A stretch of 64,000 nt of DNA, from positions 3,006,501-3,070,500 of the forward strand of contig NZ_CP141608.1 in assembly GCF_035581345.1 (NCBI RefSeq), read 5' to 3'. Below are positions 1-8,828 of the stretch, in pieces. How positions within the stretch are numbered: the stretch's first letter is position 1; every line of letters begins with the position of its first letter. The notes beneath the pieces were generated by a model. It ran no database searches. It had not been told where the DNA came from and saw nothing but the letters and a program-made list of their open reading frames with translations. Source of the DNA: Pseudomonas sp. JQ170C (GTDB taxonomy: Bacteria; Pseudomonadota; Gammaproteobacteria; Pseudomonadales; Pseudomonadaceae). A program made the position numbers and the translations under genes.

Positions 1-1
1 G

Positions 2-928
2 GTTGCCACTGGCCCGTTCCAACGCCCGGTGATTCCGGCCATCGCACCGGCCGGCGGCAGCGTCACCCAGATTCACTCTGCGCAGTACCGCAACCCCCAA
101 CAACTGGCCGAAGGTGCCGTGCTGGTGGTGGGCGCAGGCTCGTCGGGCGTACAGATCGCCGACGAGTTGCAACGCGCTGGCAAGCAGGTCTACCTCTCGG
201 TCGGTGCCCACGACCGTCCACCGCGTGCCTATCGCAACCGCGACTTTTGCTGGTGGCTGGGTGTACTGGGCCTGTGGGACGCCGAGGGCGTGCAGCCGGG
301 TAAAGAGCACGTGACCATCGCCGTGAGCGGCGCCCGTGGCGGCCACACCGTGGACTTTCGCCGGCTGGCCCAGCAGGGCATGACGCTGGTCGGGCTGACC
401 AAGGCGTTCAACGACGGTGTGGTGAGCTTCGAGTCGAACCTGGCCGAGAACATTGCCCGCGGCGATGAAAACTACCTGGCCCTGCTCGATGCCGCCGATG
501 CCTACATAGACGCCAATGGCCTGGACCTGCCGCTGGAACCCGAAGCGCGGATCATGCTGCCGGACCCGGAATGCATCACCCAGCCGATCCTGACGCTGGA
601 CCTGGCCAAGGCCGGCATCACCACCGTCATCTGGGCCACAGGCTACTCGGTCGACTACGACTGGCTGAAGGTCGATGCCTTCAAGGCCGACGGCAAGCCG
701 CAGCACCAGCGCGGCGTTTCCAGCGAACCCGGAATCTACTTTGTCGGCCTGCCGTGGCTGGCCCGTCGCGGCTCGGCCTTTATCTGGGGGGTGTGGCACG
801 ACGCCCGGCACATCGGTGAACACATCATCAAGCAGCGCGCTTATTTCGATTACCGGGATGCCTCGCAACGCCAGGCCCCCACCTGCGACACCCACCTCAA
901 AGCCGCCAGCCTCATGGGAGCCCGTTGA
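2..928 (+). CDS. Flavin-containing monooxygenase (5' end outside window)
   Basis: This is the C-terminal part of an FAD/NAD(P)H-dependent monooxygenase. The reading frame is open from base 2, where it already encodes the family's ATG-type hinge (VATGPFQRP), so the start codon and the FAD-binding GxGxxG lie upstream of the window. A second Rossmann motif (VVGAGSSGVQIA) binds NAD(P)H, and a later ATGYS motif is also typical of the family. The stop overlaps the next start by one base, so it is translationally coupled to the RidA-like gene. Family members oxygenate N or S atoms or carry out Baeyer-Villiger reactions. The neighbours suggest a nitrogen compound. The substrate cannot be read from the sequence. 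Confidence 0.85.
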   Translation, partial: VATGPFQRPVIPAIAPAGGSVTQIHSAQYRNPQQLAEGAVLVVGAGSSGVQIADELQRAGKQVYLSVGAHDRPPRAYRNRDFCWWLGVLGLWDAEGVQPGKEHVTIAVSGARGGHTVDFRRLAQQGMTLVGLTKAFNDGVVSFESNLAENIARGDENYLALLDAADAYIDANGLDLPLEPEARIMLPDPECITQPILTLDLAKAGITTVIWATGYSVDYDWLKVDAFKADGKPQHQRGVSSEPGIYFVGLPWLARRGSAFIWGVWHDARHIGEHIIKQRAYFDYRDASQRQAPTCDTHLKAASLMGAR

Positions 929-1338
929 TGCCTACTCATACCCGCATCCGCATGTTCAACACCAAAGACACCTACCCCAACCAGACCCTGGACAACGACC
1001 TGTGCCAGGCAGTGCGTGCCGGCAACACCGTGTATGTGCGCGGTCAGGTGGGCACCGACTTCAATGGCCAGCTGGTCGGGCTCGGTGACCCGCGCGCCCA
1101 GGCCGAGCAGGCCATGCGCAACGTCAAGCAACTGCTGGAGGAAGCCGGCAGCGACCTGAGCCACATCGTCAAGACCACCACCTACCTGATCGACCCGCGG
1201 TATCGGGAGCCGGTGTATCAGGAAGTCGGCAAGTGGCTCAAAGGCGTGTTCCCGATTTCCACGGGGCTGGTGGTCAGTGCCCTGGGCCAGCCGCAGTGGC
1301 TGATGGAAATCGACGTGATCGCGGTCATCCCCGAGTAA
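928..1338 (+). CDS. RidA/YjgF-family protein, subfamily without the catalytic Arg
   Basis: A 136-residue Rid-family protein. RidA itself hydrolyses reactive enamine/imine intermediates. The ATG at 928 overlaps the monooxygenase stop (TGATG), and I prefer it to the in-frame TTG just before. The C-terminal half has the family signature (LMEIDVIAV). The Arg that anchors the substrate carboxylate in RidA (in its PARSCVEV motif) is replaced here: the matching stretch reads PISTGLVV. It is therefore probably one of the other Rid subfamilies, which sit in catabolic operons and may act on different intermediates. Its place between a monooxygenase and a hydrolase suggests handling of an oxidised nitrogen intermediate, which is inference. 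Confidence 0.85.
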   Translation: MPTHTRIRMFNTKDTYPNQTLDNDLCQAVRAGNTVYVRGQVGTDFNGQLVGLGDPRAQAEQAMRNVKQLLEEAGSDLSHIVKTTTYLIDPRYREPVYQEVGKWLKGVFPISTGLVVSALGQPQWLMEIDVIAVIPE

Positions 1339-1348
1339 GGAGCCTGCC

Positions 1349-2023
1349 ATGACCTTTTCCATCGTCGGCCGCTGCGCCGAAACCGGCCAGCTGGGTATCG
1401 CCATCAGCTCATCGAGCATCGCCGTCGGTGCCCGTTGCCCCTGGCTGCGTACCGGTGTGGGGGCTGTATCGAGCCAGAACATCACGTTGCCGGCCCTGGG
1501 CACCCAGGTGCTCGACGCACTTGATGAAGGCCTGGCACCGCATCAGGCCCTGGACCACGCACTGACCCGCAACGGCTACAGCCAGTACCGCCAGGTGGCG
1601 GTGGTCGATGCCCAGGGGCGCACGGCGCTGTTCAGTGGAACCCATACCTTGGGCACCCATAACGCCCTGGCCGGCGATCAGTGCGTGGCGGCCGGCAATC
1701 TGCTGGCCAACACCGCCGTGATCGAACGCATGGTCCAGGCCTTTGAAAACAGCGAAGGCTGCCTGGCGGCGCGCCTGCTCACGGCGCTGCAAGCCGGGCA
1801 GGACGCCGGTGGCGAGGCGGGCGCGGTGCATTCGGCGGCAGTGTCGGTGGTCGGCGAGCTGGTCTGGCCGATAGTCGACCTGCGCGTGGATTGGGCCGAC
1901 GAGAACCCCATCGGTGAACTGCACAAACTCTGGAGCGCCTACGAGCCACAGCTACAGGACTACCTGACCCGCGCCCTCAACCCGACCCTGGCGCCCAGCT
2001 ACGGAGTGCCGGGCGATGAGTGA
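1349..2023 (+). CDS. DUF1028 family protein, probable Ntn-hydrolase fold
   Basis: A 224-residue DUF1028 protein. The N-terminus (MTFSIVGRC, then GQLGIAISSSSIAVG) and the internal GDQCVAAGNLL block are diagnostic. Removal of Met1 would expose Thr2, consistent with an N-terminal-nucleophile hydrolase. That mechanism is inferred from the fold family, not proven. An RBS (AAGGAG) lies about 6 bases before the ATG. Its last 8 bases overlap the M20 peptidase start, so the two are coupled. DUF1028 genes often travel with RidA and M20 genes in catabolic operons, and a role in hydrolysing an amide-like intermediate is plausible. No function is established. Confidence 0.85.
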   Translation: MTFSIVGRCAETGQLGIAISSSSIAVGARCPWLRTGVGAVSSQNITLPALGTQVLDALDEGLAPHQALDHALTRNGYSQYRQVAVVDAQGRTALFSGTHTLGTHNALAGDQCVAAGNLLANTAVIERMVQAFENSEGCLAARLLTALQAGQDAGGEAGAVHSAAVSVVGELVWPIVDLRVDWADENPIGELHKLWSAYEPQLQDYLTRALNPTLAPSYGVPGDE

Positions 2024-3176
2024 GCTGCGCAGTCGCGCCGTGCTGGCCAGGCTGATCGGCTTTGCCACGGTCAGCCGCGACTCCAACCTCGCGCTGATCG
2101 AGTTCGTGCGCGACTACCTGCACGACCTGGGCGTTAGCTGCGAGCTGATCTACAACGCCGAGCGCAGCAAGGCCAACCTGCTCGCCAGTATCGGCCCGGA
2201 TATAGAGGGCGGCGTGGTGCTGTCGGGGCACACCGACGTGGTTCCGGTGGACGGCCAGGCCTGGACGGTCGAGCCGTTCAGCCTGACCGAGCGTGACGGC
2301 AAGCTGTACGGACGCGGCGCCGCCGACATGAAGGGCTACCTGGCCTCGGTGCTGGCCGCCGTGCCGCTGTTCCTGGACAGCGACCTGCGCCGCCCGGTGC
2401 ACCTGGCGTTCTCCTATGACGAGGAGGTCGGTTGCCTGGGCGTGCGCAGCCTGCTGGCGGTGCTGCCCCAGCGCATCGCCACGCCTGCGCTGTGCCTGAT
2501 CGGCGAGCCCACCGAACTCAAGCCGGTGCTCGGCCACAAGGGCAAGCTGGCCATGCGTTGCCATGTGCACGGTGCGCCGTGCCATTCGGCCTACGCGCCC
2601 TATGGCGTCAATGCCATCGAACAGGCGGCACGGCTGATCGGCCGCCTGGGCGAGATCGGCCAGCGCCTGGCTGCCCCCGAGCATCACGACCCGCGCTTTG
2701 ATCCGGCGTTCTCGACCGTGCAGGTCGGGGTGATCCAGGGCGGTACGGCGCTGAACATTGTGCCGGCCGATTGCCGTTTCGACTTCGAGGTCCGTGCGTT
2801 GCCGGCCTTCGAGCCGCAAGCGGTAATCGACGAACTGCACACCTACGCCCACCAGCAACTGCTGCCCGCCATGCAGGCGGTCAAGGCCGATACGGCCATT
2901 CGCTTTGAACCGATTTCGGCCTACCCGGGCCTGGCCACCGCGCCTGAAAGCGCTGCCGCCCGGCTGGTTGCGCAGCTATGCGGTAGCGACGACTTCACCA
3001 CCGTGGCATTTGGCACCGAGGGCGGCCTGTTTGCTCAGGCCGGCATCCCGGCGGTGGTCTGCGGCCCCGGCAGCATGGAGCAGGGCCACAAGCCCGACGA
3101 ATTTGTCAGCGTCGAACAGATGGCGGCCTGTGACCGCCTGATGGACCGGCTGGCCGCTTACCTATCTACCCCCTGA
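2016..3176 (+). CDS. M20 metallopeptidase, ArgE (acetylornithine deacetylase)-like
   Basis: A 386-residue di-zinc M20 deacylase. The metal-binding elements are visible: GHTDVVPV (His72, Asp74), GAADMKG (bridging Asp104), the YDEEVG motif (Asp135, with catalytic Glu136 and metal-binding Glu137), and GHKPDE near the C-terminus. An Arg/Gly-rich dimerisation domain separates them, as usual. Length and motifs match acetylornithine deacetylase. Because the gene sits inside a catabolic operon away from arginine biosynthesis genes, it more likely removes an acyl group from a pathway intermediate. I therefore do not assign argE. The start overlaps the DUF1028 gene by 8 bases. Confidence 0.88.
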   Translation: MSELRSRAVLARLIGFATVSRDSNLALIEFVRDYLHDLGVSCELIYNAERSKANLLASIGPDIEGGVVLSGHTDVVPVDGQAWTVEPFSLTERDGKLYGRGAADMKGYLASVLAAVPLFLDSDLRRPVHLAFSYDEEVGCLGVRSLLAVLPQRIATPALCLIGEPTELKPVLGHKGKLAMRCHVHGAPCHSAYAPYGVNAIEQAARLIGRLGEIGQRLAAPEHHDPRFDPAFSTVQVGVIQGGTALNIVPADCRFDFEVRALPAFEPQAVIDELHTYAHQQLLPAMQAVKADTAIRFEPISAYPGLATAPESAAARLVAQLCGSDDFTTVAFGTEGGLFAQAGIPAVVCGPGSMEQGHKPDEFVSVEQMAACDRLMDRLAAYLSTP

Positions 3177-3210
3177 TTCTCCAACAGCGGATAACAACAA
3201 GGAGTCTGCG

Positions 3211-4704
3211 GTGAACGATTTCAATGACTGGACCACCCTGGCAGCAGGACTACGGCTGATCGACAGCGCCTTTATCGAAGGCGAACCCTATGCGGCACAG
3301 AATGGTGCGCGCCTCGAGGTGATCAACCCGGCCAACAATCGCCTGCTGGCCAAGGTGGTTGCCAGTGGTGAAGCCGACATCGACCACGCCGTGCGCAGCG
3401 CCCGCCGTGCGTTCGAGCAAGGCCCCTGGGCGCGCATGGCACCGGGGGAGCGCAAGGCGATTCTGTTGCGCCTGTCGCAGCTGATGCTTGAACACCGCGA
3501 TGAGTTGGCGTTGCTCGATTCCCTGAGCATGGGCAAACCGGTGATGGACGCCTGGAACATCGACGTACCGGGCGCCGCCCATGTGTTCGCCTGGTACGGC
3601 GAAAGCCTGGACAAGCTCTACGATCAGGTCGCGCCGACCGCCAGCAACGCGCTGGCCACCATCACCCGCGTGCCGCTGGGGGTGATCGGCGCGGTGGTGC
3701 CGTGGAACTTTCCGTTGGACATGGCGGCCTGGAAACTGGCCCCGGCCCTGGCCGCAGGCAACAGCGTAGTGCTCAAGCCCGCCGAGCAATCGCCGTTCTC
3801 GGCCCTGCGCCTGGCGGAGCTTGCGCTTGAGGCAGGCATTCCGGCGGGTGTGCTCAACGTGGTGCCGGGCCTGGGCGAAGTGGCCGGACGCGCACTGGGG
3901 CTGCACATGGACGTCGATGCCCTGGTGTTCACCGGCTCCACCGAAGTGGGCAAGTACTTCATGCAGTACGCCGCGCAGTCGAACCTCAAGCAGGTGTGGC
4001 TCGAATGCGGCGGCAAGAGCCCGAACCTGGTGTTCGCCGATTGCCAGGACCTGGACCTGGCCGCCGAGAAAGCCGCCTTCGGCATCTTCTTCAACCAGGG
4101 CGAGGTCTGCTCGGCCAACTCGCGCCTGCTGGTGCAGCGCTCGATCCATGACGCATTCGTCGAGCGTCTGATCGACAAGGCGCGCCAGTGGGCCCCCGGC
4201 AACCCGCTGAACCCGGCGAGCAGGGCAGGGGCGATTGTCGATACGCGTCAGGCGCAGCGGATCATGCAGTACATCGAACAGGCCCGGGCCGAAGGCGCGC
4301 AACTGGCCTGTGGCGGGCGCCAGCTGAGCTTCGATGGCTCGGGCAATTTCATCGAACCCACGATCTTCACCGGCGTCACCGCCGACATGACCCTGGCCCG
4401 CGAAGAAGTGTTCGGCCCCGTACTGGCTGTGACGGCGTTCGACGATGAGGACGAGGCCGTGGCCATCGCCAATGACCACATCTATGGCCTGGCTGCCTCG
4501 GTCTGGAGCGATGACCTCAACCGCGCCCACCGCGTCGCCCGCCGCCTCAACGCCGGCACGGTGTCGGTGAACACCGTCGATGCCCTGGATGTGACCGTGC
4601 CGTTCGGCGGTGGCAAGCAATCGGGCTTTGGTCGCGACCTGTCACTGCACTCGTTCGACAAATACACGCAGTTGAAGACCACCTGGATTCAATTACGCGG
4701 GTAG
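3211..4704 (+). CDS. NAD(P)-dependent aldehyde dehydrogenase, PuuC-like
   Basis: A 497-residue aldehyde dehydrogenase. The GTG start at 3211 follows a good RBS (AAGGAG). Visible motifs are VPWNFP (163-168, cofactor-binding region), FTGSTEVG (240-247, Rossmann region), the general-base Glu265 in LECGGKS, and the nucleophile Cys300 in NQGEVCSANSR. The overall sequence resembles gamma-glutamyl-gamma-aminobutyraldehyde dehydrogenases of the putrescine pathway. With the aminotransferase downstream, it could oxidise an aminoaldehyde formed by deamination of a diamine or amino acid. The exact substrate is inferred from context only. Confidence 0.92.
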   Translation: MNDFNDWTTLAAGLRLIDSAFIEGEPYAAQNGARLEVINPANNRLLAKVVASGEADIDHAVRSARRAFEQGPWARMAPGERKAILLRLSQLMLEHRDELALLDSLSMGKPVMDAWNIDVPGAAHVFAWYGESLDKLYDQVAPTASNALATITRVPLGVIGAVVPWNFPLDMAAWKLAPALAAGNSVVLKPAEQSPFSALRLAELALEAGIPAGVLNVVPGLGEVAGRALGLHMDVDALVFTGSTEVGKYFMQYAAQSNLKQVWLECGGKSPNLVFADCQDLDLAAEKAAFGIFFNQGEVCSANSRLLVQRSIHDAFVERLIDKARQWAPGNPLNPASRAGAIVDTRQAQRIMQYIEQARAEGAQLACGGRQLSFDGSGNFIEPTIFTGVTADMTLAREEVFGPVLAVTAFDDEDEAVAIANDHIYGLAASVWSDDLNRAHRVARRLNAGTVSVNTVDALDVTVPFGGGKQSGFGRDLSLHSFDKYTQLKTTWIQLRG

Positions 4705-4761
4705 AAGCGGGCGTGCCCCGCGATGCCTCCAGTTCCAACAAATACAACAATGGAGCACCCC

Positions 4762-6201
4762 ATGAACAGCAATGCAAGCGTGTCCACCGGCGCCCTGGCG
4801 CCACCTGCAACCCGCAAGAAACTCGGCCTGACCGCCTTGTTGGCCGTGGCCATCGGCCTGGTCGTGTCCCAAGGGGTCATGGTGCTGATGCTGCAAGGCG
4901 TCGGTATCGCCGGCCCCGGCTTTATCGTGCCGCTGGCCCTGGCCTGGCTGTTGGCCCTGAGCTATGCCTGCTCGTTCTCCGAACTTGCGCTGATGATTCC
5001 CCGGGCCGGCAGCCTGAGCAGCTACACGGAAGTGGCGATCGGTCAGTTTCCGGCGATCCTTGCGACCTTCTCCGGCTACGTGGTGGTGGCAATGTTCGCG
5101 CTGTCGGCCGAGCTGCTGCTGATGGAGTTCATCATCGACAAGGTCTACCCGCACTCCATGCCGCCACTGACCGTGGCCCTGGGCGTGCTGGTGCTGTTCA
5201 CCGTGCTCAATCTGTTCAACATCGACATCTTCGCCAGGCTGCAGACCGTGCTGGCGGTGGTCATGGTAGTGGTGTTGCTGGTGATGGGCCTGAGCGCGAT
5301 GAACAGCGATATCGTCTCGCCCAATGCCAGCCTGTTCGAGGGCAGCAGCTGGAACCCGCTGGGCCTGGGGGTGATTGCGCTGACGGCCATGGCGGTGTGG
5401 GGCTTTGTCGGTGCCGAGTTCGTCTGCCCGCTGGTTGAGGAAACCCGTCGTCCGCAGCGCAATATTCCGGCCTCGATGATGATCGGCCTGACCGTGATCT
5501 TCGTGATCATCGCCCTGTACTGCCTGGGTGCCTTGCTCACCGTGCCCCAGGCGGAGCTGGCCAGCAGTGTGCTGCCGCATTATCTGTTCGCCACCACGGT
5601 GTTCGGCGAGGCCGGCAAGGTGTTCCTGGTTACCGCGGCGGTCACCGCCACGTGCAGCACCCTGAACAGTTCCCTGGCGGCCATCCCGCGCATGCTCCTG
5701 GGCATGGCCCGCAACGGCCAGGCATTCGGGGTGCTCAAGCGCGAGAGCAAGCGTACCGGCGCGCCCTGGGTCGCAGTGCTGTTCGTCTCGGCGATCACTG
5801 GCCTGCCGCTGCTGCTGATGCACGACCATCCCGATGCCATCAACCAGCTGCTGCTGGCGGCGGCACTGGCCTGGCTGCTGGCCTACATCATCACCCACGT
5901 CAACGTGATCGCCCTGCGCCGACGCTACCCAAAGGTCGCCCGGCCGTTTCGCACCCCGTTCTACCCACTGCCTCAAGTGGTCGGGATCGCCGGCATGCTC
6001 TTTGCGATCTGGCATGTCTCGCCGAGCCCGGAAATGACCTTCTCGATTTTTGCCTACGCAGGCCTGGTGCTGCTGGTGGTGTCGATCATCGCCGTGCTGT
6101 GGATCAAGTGTGTGATGGGCAAGCCGCTGTTCAAGCCTGAACCCCTGGAATGTGCATTGAGCACCGCCAACGATAAAAACCCGCAAGGAGACTCGCAATG
6201 A
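4762..6201 (+). CDS. APC-family amino acid/polyamine permease
   Basis: A 479-residue inner-membrane permease with about 12 hydrophobic segments. The N-terminal region after KKLGLTALLAVAIG is typical of the amino acid-polyamine-organocation superfamily. I chose the ATG at 4762 because GGAG sits 6 bases upstream. An ATG 12 bases earlier has no RBS. The last 4 bases overlap the next gene (ATGA). Together with the PotD-like protein encoded downstream, it would supply the substrate of this operon from outside the cell. Specificity is unknown, and the PuuC-like and SpuC-like neighbours make an amine or amino acid likely. Confidence 0.88.
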   Translation: MNSNASVSTGALAPPATRKKLGLTALLAVAIGLVVSQGVMVLMLQGVGIAGPGFIVPLALAWLLALSYACSFSELALMIPRAGSLSSYTEVAIGQFPAILATFSGYVVVAMFALSAELLLMEFIIDKVYPHSMPPLTVALGVLVLFTVLNLFNIDIFARLQTVLAVVMVVVLLVMGLSAMNSDIVSPNASLFEGSSWNPLGLGVIALTAMAVWGFVGAEFVCPLVEETRRPQRNIPASMMIGLTVIFVIIALYCLGALLTVPQAELASSVLPHYLFATTVFGEAGKVFLVTAAVTATCSTLNSSLAAIPRMLLGMARNGQAFGVLKRESKRTGAPWVAVLFVSAITGLPLLLMHDHPDAINQLLLAAALAWLLAYIITHVNVIALRRRYPKVARPFRTPFYPLPQVVGIAGMLFAIWHVSPSPEMTFSIFAYAGLVLLVVSIIAVLWIKCVMGKPLFKPEPLECALSTANDKNPQGDSQ

Positions 6202-7580
6202 CCGCTCAAGTGAAACCCGACCGCAGCACCGGCGATTACCAGGCCGCAGATGCCGCGCACCACATTCACGCGTTTCTCGACCAGAAGGCCCTGAACGAGG
6301 AAGGCCCGCGGGTGATCGTGCGCGGTGAGGGCCTGGCCCTGTGGGACAACGACGGCAAGCGCTACCTGGACGGCATGTCGGGCCTGTGGTGTACCAACCT
6401 CGGCTACGGTCGCAAGGACCTGGCTGCCGCGGCCAGCAAGCAGCTGGAGCAGTTGCCGTACTACAACATGTTCTTCCACACCACCCACCCGGCGGTGGTG
6501 GAGCTGTCGGAGCTGCTGTTCAGCCTGCTGCCAAGCCACTACAGCCACGCCATCTACACCAACTCCGGCTCCGAGGCCAACGAGGTGCTGATCCGTACCG
6601 TGCGTCGTTACTGGCAGATCGTCGGCAAGCCGCAGAAGAAGATCATGATCGGGCGCTGGAACGGCTACCACGGCTCGACGTTGGGCGCCACGGCCCTGGG
6701 CGGGATGAAGTTCATGCACGACATGGGCGGGGTAATCCCGGACGTTGCGCACATCGACGAACCCTACTGGTTCGCTCACGACGGTGATCTGACCCCGGCC
6801 GAGTTCGGCCTGCGTGCGGCGCGCCAGCTGGAGGAGAAAATCCTCGAGCTGGGCGCCGAAAACGTCGCCGCCTTTGTGGCCGAGCCGTTCCAGGGCGCGG
6901 GCGGCATGATCTTCCCGCCGGAAAGCTACTGGCCACAAATCCAGCGCATCTGCCGCCAGTACGATGTCCTGCTGTGCGCCGATGAGGTCATTGGTGGCTT
7001 TGGCCGCACCGGCGAGTGGTTCGCCCACCAGCACTTTGGTTTCGAGCCCGACACCCTGTCGATCGCCAAGGGCCTGACCAGCGGCTACATCCCCATGGGC
7101 GGGTTGATCCTGTCCAAGCGCATGGCCCAGGCGCTGGTGGAGCAGGGCGGGGTGTTTGCCCATGGCCTGACCTACTCCGGGCACCCGGTGGCCGCTGCGG
7201 TGGCCATCGCCAACCTCAAGGCGCTGCGCGACGAAGGCATCGTCACCCAGGTGAAGCAGGAGACCGGCCCTTATCTGCAGCGCTGCCTGCGCGAAGTGTT
7301 CGGCAATCACCCGCTGATTGGCGAAGTGCAGGGCACGGGCCTGGTGGCAGCGCTGCAATTTGCCGAAGACAAGGCCAGCCGCAAGCGCTTTGCCAACGAG
7401 AACGACATGGCCTGGCGTTGCCGCACCATTGGCTTTGAAGAGGGCCTGATCATCCGCTCGACCCTGGGCCGGATGATCATGGCGCCGGCCCTGGTGGCCA
7501 GCCATGCCGACATCGACGAACTGGTCGACAAGACCCGCCTTGCAGTAGATCGCACCGCCCGCGAATACGGTCGCCTTTAA
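6198..7580 (+). CDS. Class III PLP aminotransferase (SpuC-like, polyamine/beta-amino acid type)
   Basis: A 460-residue class III (omega) aminotransferase. The PLP lysine is Lys291 in SIAKGLTSGY. Asp262 in LLCADEVIGGFGRTG contacts the pyridine nitrogen, and NSGSEANE (122-129) binds the cofactor phosphate. The N-terminal part (HHIHAFLDQKAL, then LWDNDGKRYLDGMSGLWC) is characteristic of putrescine/spermidine:pyruvate aminotransferases and relatives. The start overlaps the permease stop by 4 bases (ATGA). It would convert a terminal amine to the aldehyde used by the dehydrogenase upstream. Confidence 0.92.
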   Translation: MTAQVKPDRSTGDYQAADAAHHIHAFLDQKALNEEGPRVIVRGEGLALWDNDGKRYLDGMSGLWCTNLGYGRKDLAAAASKQLEQLPYYNMFFHTTHPAVVELSELLFSLLPSHYSHAIYTNSGSEANEVLIRTVRRYWQIVGKPQKKIMIGRWNGYHGSTLGATALGGMKFMHDMGGVIPDVAHIDEPYWFAHDGDLTPAEFGLRAARQLEEKILELGAENVAAFVAEPFQGAGGMIFPPESYWPQIQRICRQYDVLLCADEVIGGFGRTGEWFAHQHFGFEPDTLSIAKGLTSGYIPMGGLILSKRMAQALVEQGGVFAHGLTYSGHPVAAAVAIANLKALRDEGIVTQVKQETGPYLQRCLREVFGNHPLIGEVQGTGLVAALQFAEDKASRKRFANENDMAWRCRTIGFEEGLIIRSTLGRMIMAPALVASHADIDELVDKTRLAVDRTAREYGRL

Positions 7581-7632
7581 CCCCCTGTGGCCGGTGCGCG
7601 CGGGCGTGCCGGTCGTTTCGAGGAACCGCTCC

Positions 7633-8673
7633 ATGTCCAGATCCTTGCGTTGCTGTGTTCCGTTCGCCCTGGCCCTGATCAGCACCGCCGCCTTGGCGAC
7701 GCCCCAGAGCCTCACCGTCATCTCCTTTGGCGGTGCCACCAAGCAGGCCCAGGACAAGGCCTACTTTCAACCCTTCAACGCCAGCGGCGCAGGACGCATC
7801 GTCGCCGGCGAGTACAACGGTGAGCTGTCGAAGATCAAAGCCATGGTCGATGTCGGCCATACCAGCTGGGACGTGGTCGAAGTCGAAAGCCCGGAGCTGC
7901 TGCGTGGCTGTGACGAAGGCCTGTTCGAGCGCCTGGACCCGGCACGCTTCGGCGACCCGGCGCGGTTCGTGCCGGGCACCTTGAGTGAGTGCGGGGTCGC
8001 CACTTACGTCTGGTCGATGGTCATGGCCTATGACCACGACAAGCTCGCCAAGGCCCCGAACTCCTGGGCCGACTTCTGGAACGTGGCCGAGTTTCCCGGC
8101 AAGCGCGGCTTGCGCAAGGGCGCCAAGTACACCCTGGAGATCGCCTTGCTGGCTGACGGGGTCAAGCCCGCCGAGCTGTACCAGGTACTCGCCACCCCCG
8201 AAGGTGTGAGCCGTGCGTTCGCCAAGCTTGACCAGATCAAGGGCAACATCCAGTGGTGGGAAGCCGGCGCGCAACCGGCGCAATGGCTGATTGCCGGCGA
8301 TGTGGTGATGAGCGCCGCCTACAACGGGCGTATTGCCTCGGCGCAAAAAGAGGGCATGAAACTGAGCATCGTCTGGCCGCAAAGCCTCTACGACCCCGAG
8401 TACTGGGCCGTGGTCAAGGGCACGCCGAACAAGGCGCTGGCAGAAGACTTCATTGCCTTCGCCAGCCAGCCGCAGACCCAGAAAGTGTTCTCTGAAGAAA
8501 TCCCCTACGGGCCGGTGCACCGCGAGGCCCTGGCCCTGCTGCCGACCGCCGTGCAGCAACAACTGCCCACGGCCGAGGCCAACCTTGCCGGGGCGAGGGC
8601 AGTGGATGCCGCGTTCTGGGTAGACCATGGCGAGGAGCTGGAGCAACGCTTCAACGCCTGGGCGGCCCGCTGA
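7633..8673 (+). CDS. Periplasmic polyamine-type ABC substrate-binding protein (PotD-like)
   Basis: A 346-residue secreted binding protein. The start at 7633 is chosen because AGGAA lies 8 bases upstream and the sequence then begins a normal Sec signal peptide (MSRSLRCC, hydrophobic core, cleavage near ALA-TP). The mature protein has the SBP_bac (PotD/PotF-like) pattern, including the VISFGG start and a WWEAGAQ motif. No ABC permease or ATPase genes follow it, so it must either use components encoded elsewhere or act with a non-ABC partner. It closes the operon: a hairpin follows directly. Confidence 0.85.
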   Translation: MSRSLRCCVPFALALISTAALATPQSLTVISFGGATKQAQDKAYFQPFNASGAGRIVAGEYNGELSKIKAMVDVGHTSWDVVEVESPELLRGCDEGLFERLDPARFGDPARFVPGTLSECGVATYVWSMVMAYDHDKLAKAPNSWADFWNVAEFPGKRGLRKGAKYTLEIALLADGVKPAELYQVLATPEGVSRAFAKLDQIKGNIQWWEAGAQPAQWLIAGDVVMSAAYNGRIASAQKEGMKLSIVWPQSLYDPEYWAVVKGTPNKALAEDFIAFASQPQTQKVFSEEIPYGPVHREALALLPTAVQQQLPTAEANLAGARAVDAAFWVDHGEELEQRFNAWAAR

Positions 8674-8690
8674 ACCCCCTGTAACGGGGG
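8674..8690 (+). terminator. Short GC-rich hairpin after the catabolic operon
   Basis: CCCCC, a five-base loop and GGGGG follow immediately after the stop of the binding-protein gene. There is no strong T-tract, so it may be a weak terminator or a 3'-end stabiliser. Confidence 0.45.
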
Positions 8691-8723
8691 CGTCCGTTGC
8701 ACGCCGCAGGCGTGGCGGTGGTT

Positions 8724-8749
8724 TTGCGCTCGCCTTTCGGCGGGCGCAA
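8724..8749. terminator. 11-bp stem hairpin between operon end and transporter gene
   Basis: TTGCGCTCGCC, loop TTTC, then GGCGGGCGCAA: an 11-bp stem with one T-G pair, nested inside a GGTGG/CCACC pairing. It lies in the 155-bp gap before the AspT-like gene and could act as a terminator on either strand. I see no other gene in this gap. Confidence 0.5.
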
Positions 8750-8828
8750 CAGCCACCGAAGGTGGAAATCTGACAAGCACAACCCCGTGAACTAGGCTGC
8801 TGACAGCTCCTGACAGGAAGCCTGCGCC

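Noticed and set aside
3250..4620. Long minus-strand open frame (456 codons) opposite the aldehyde dehydrogenase gene
   Set aside because: It is His- and Arg-rich, has no domain pattern and lies wholly opposite a clear enzyme gene: a shadow frame of high-GC DNA.
4693..6198. Minus-strand open frame of 501 codons opposite the APC permease
   Set aside because: The composition (runs of His, Gln, Gly) is typical of antisense frames, and no homology is recognisable.
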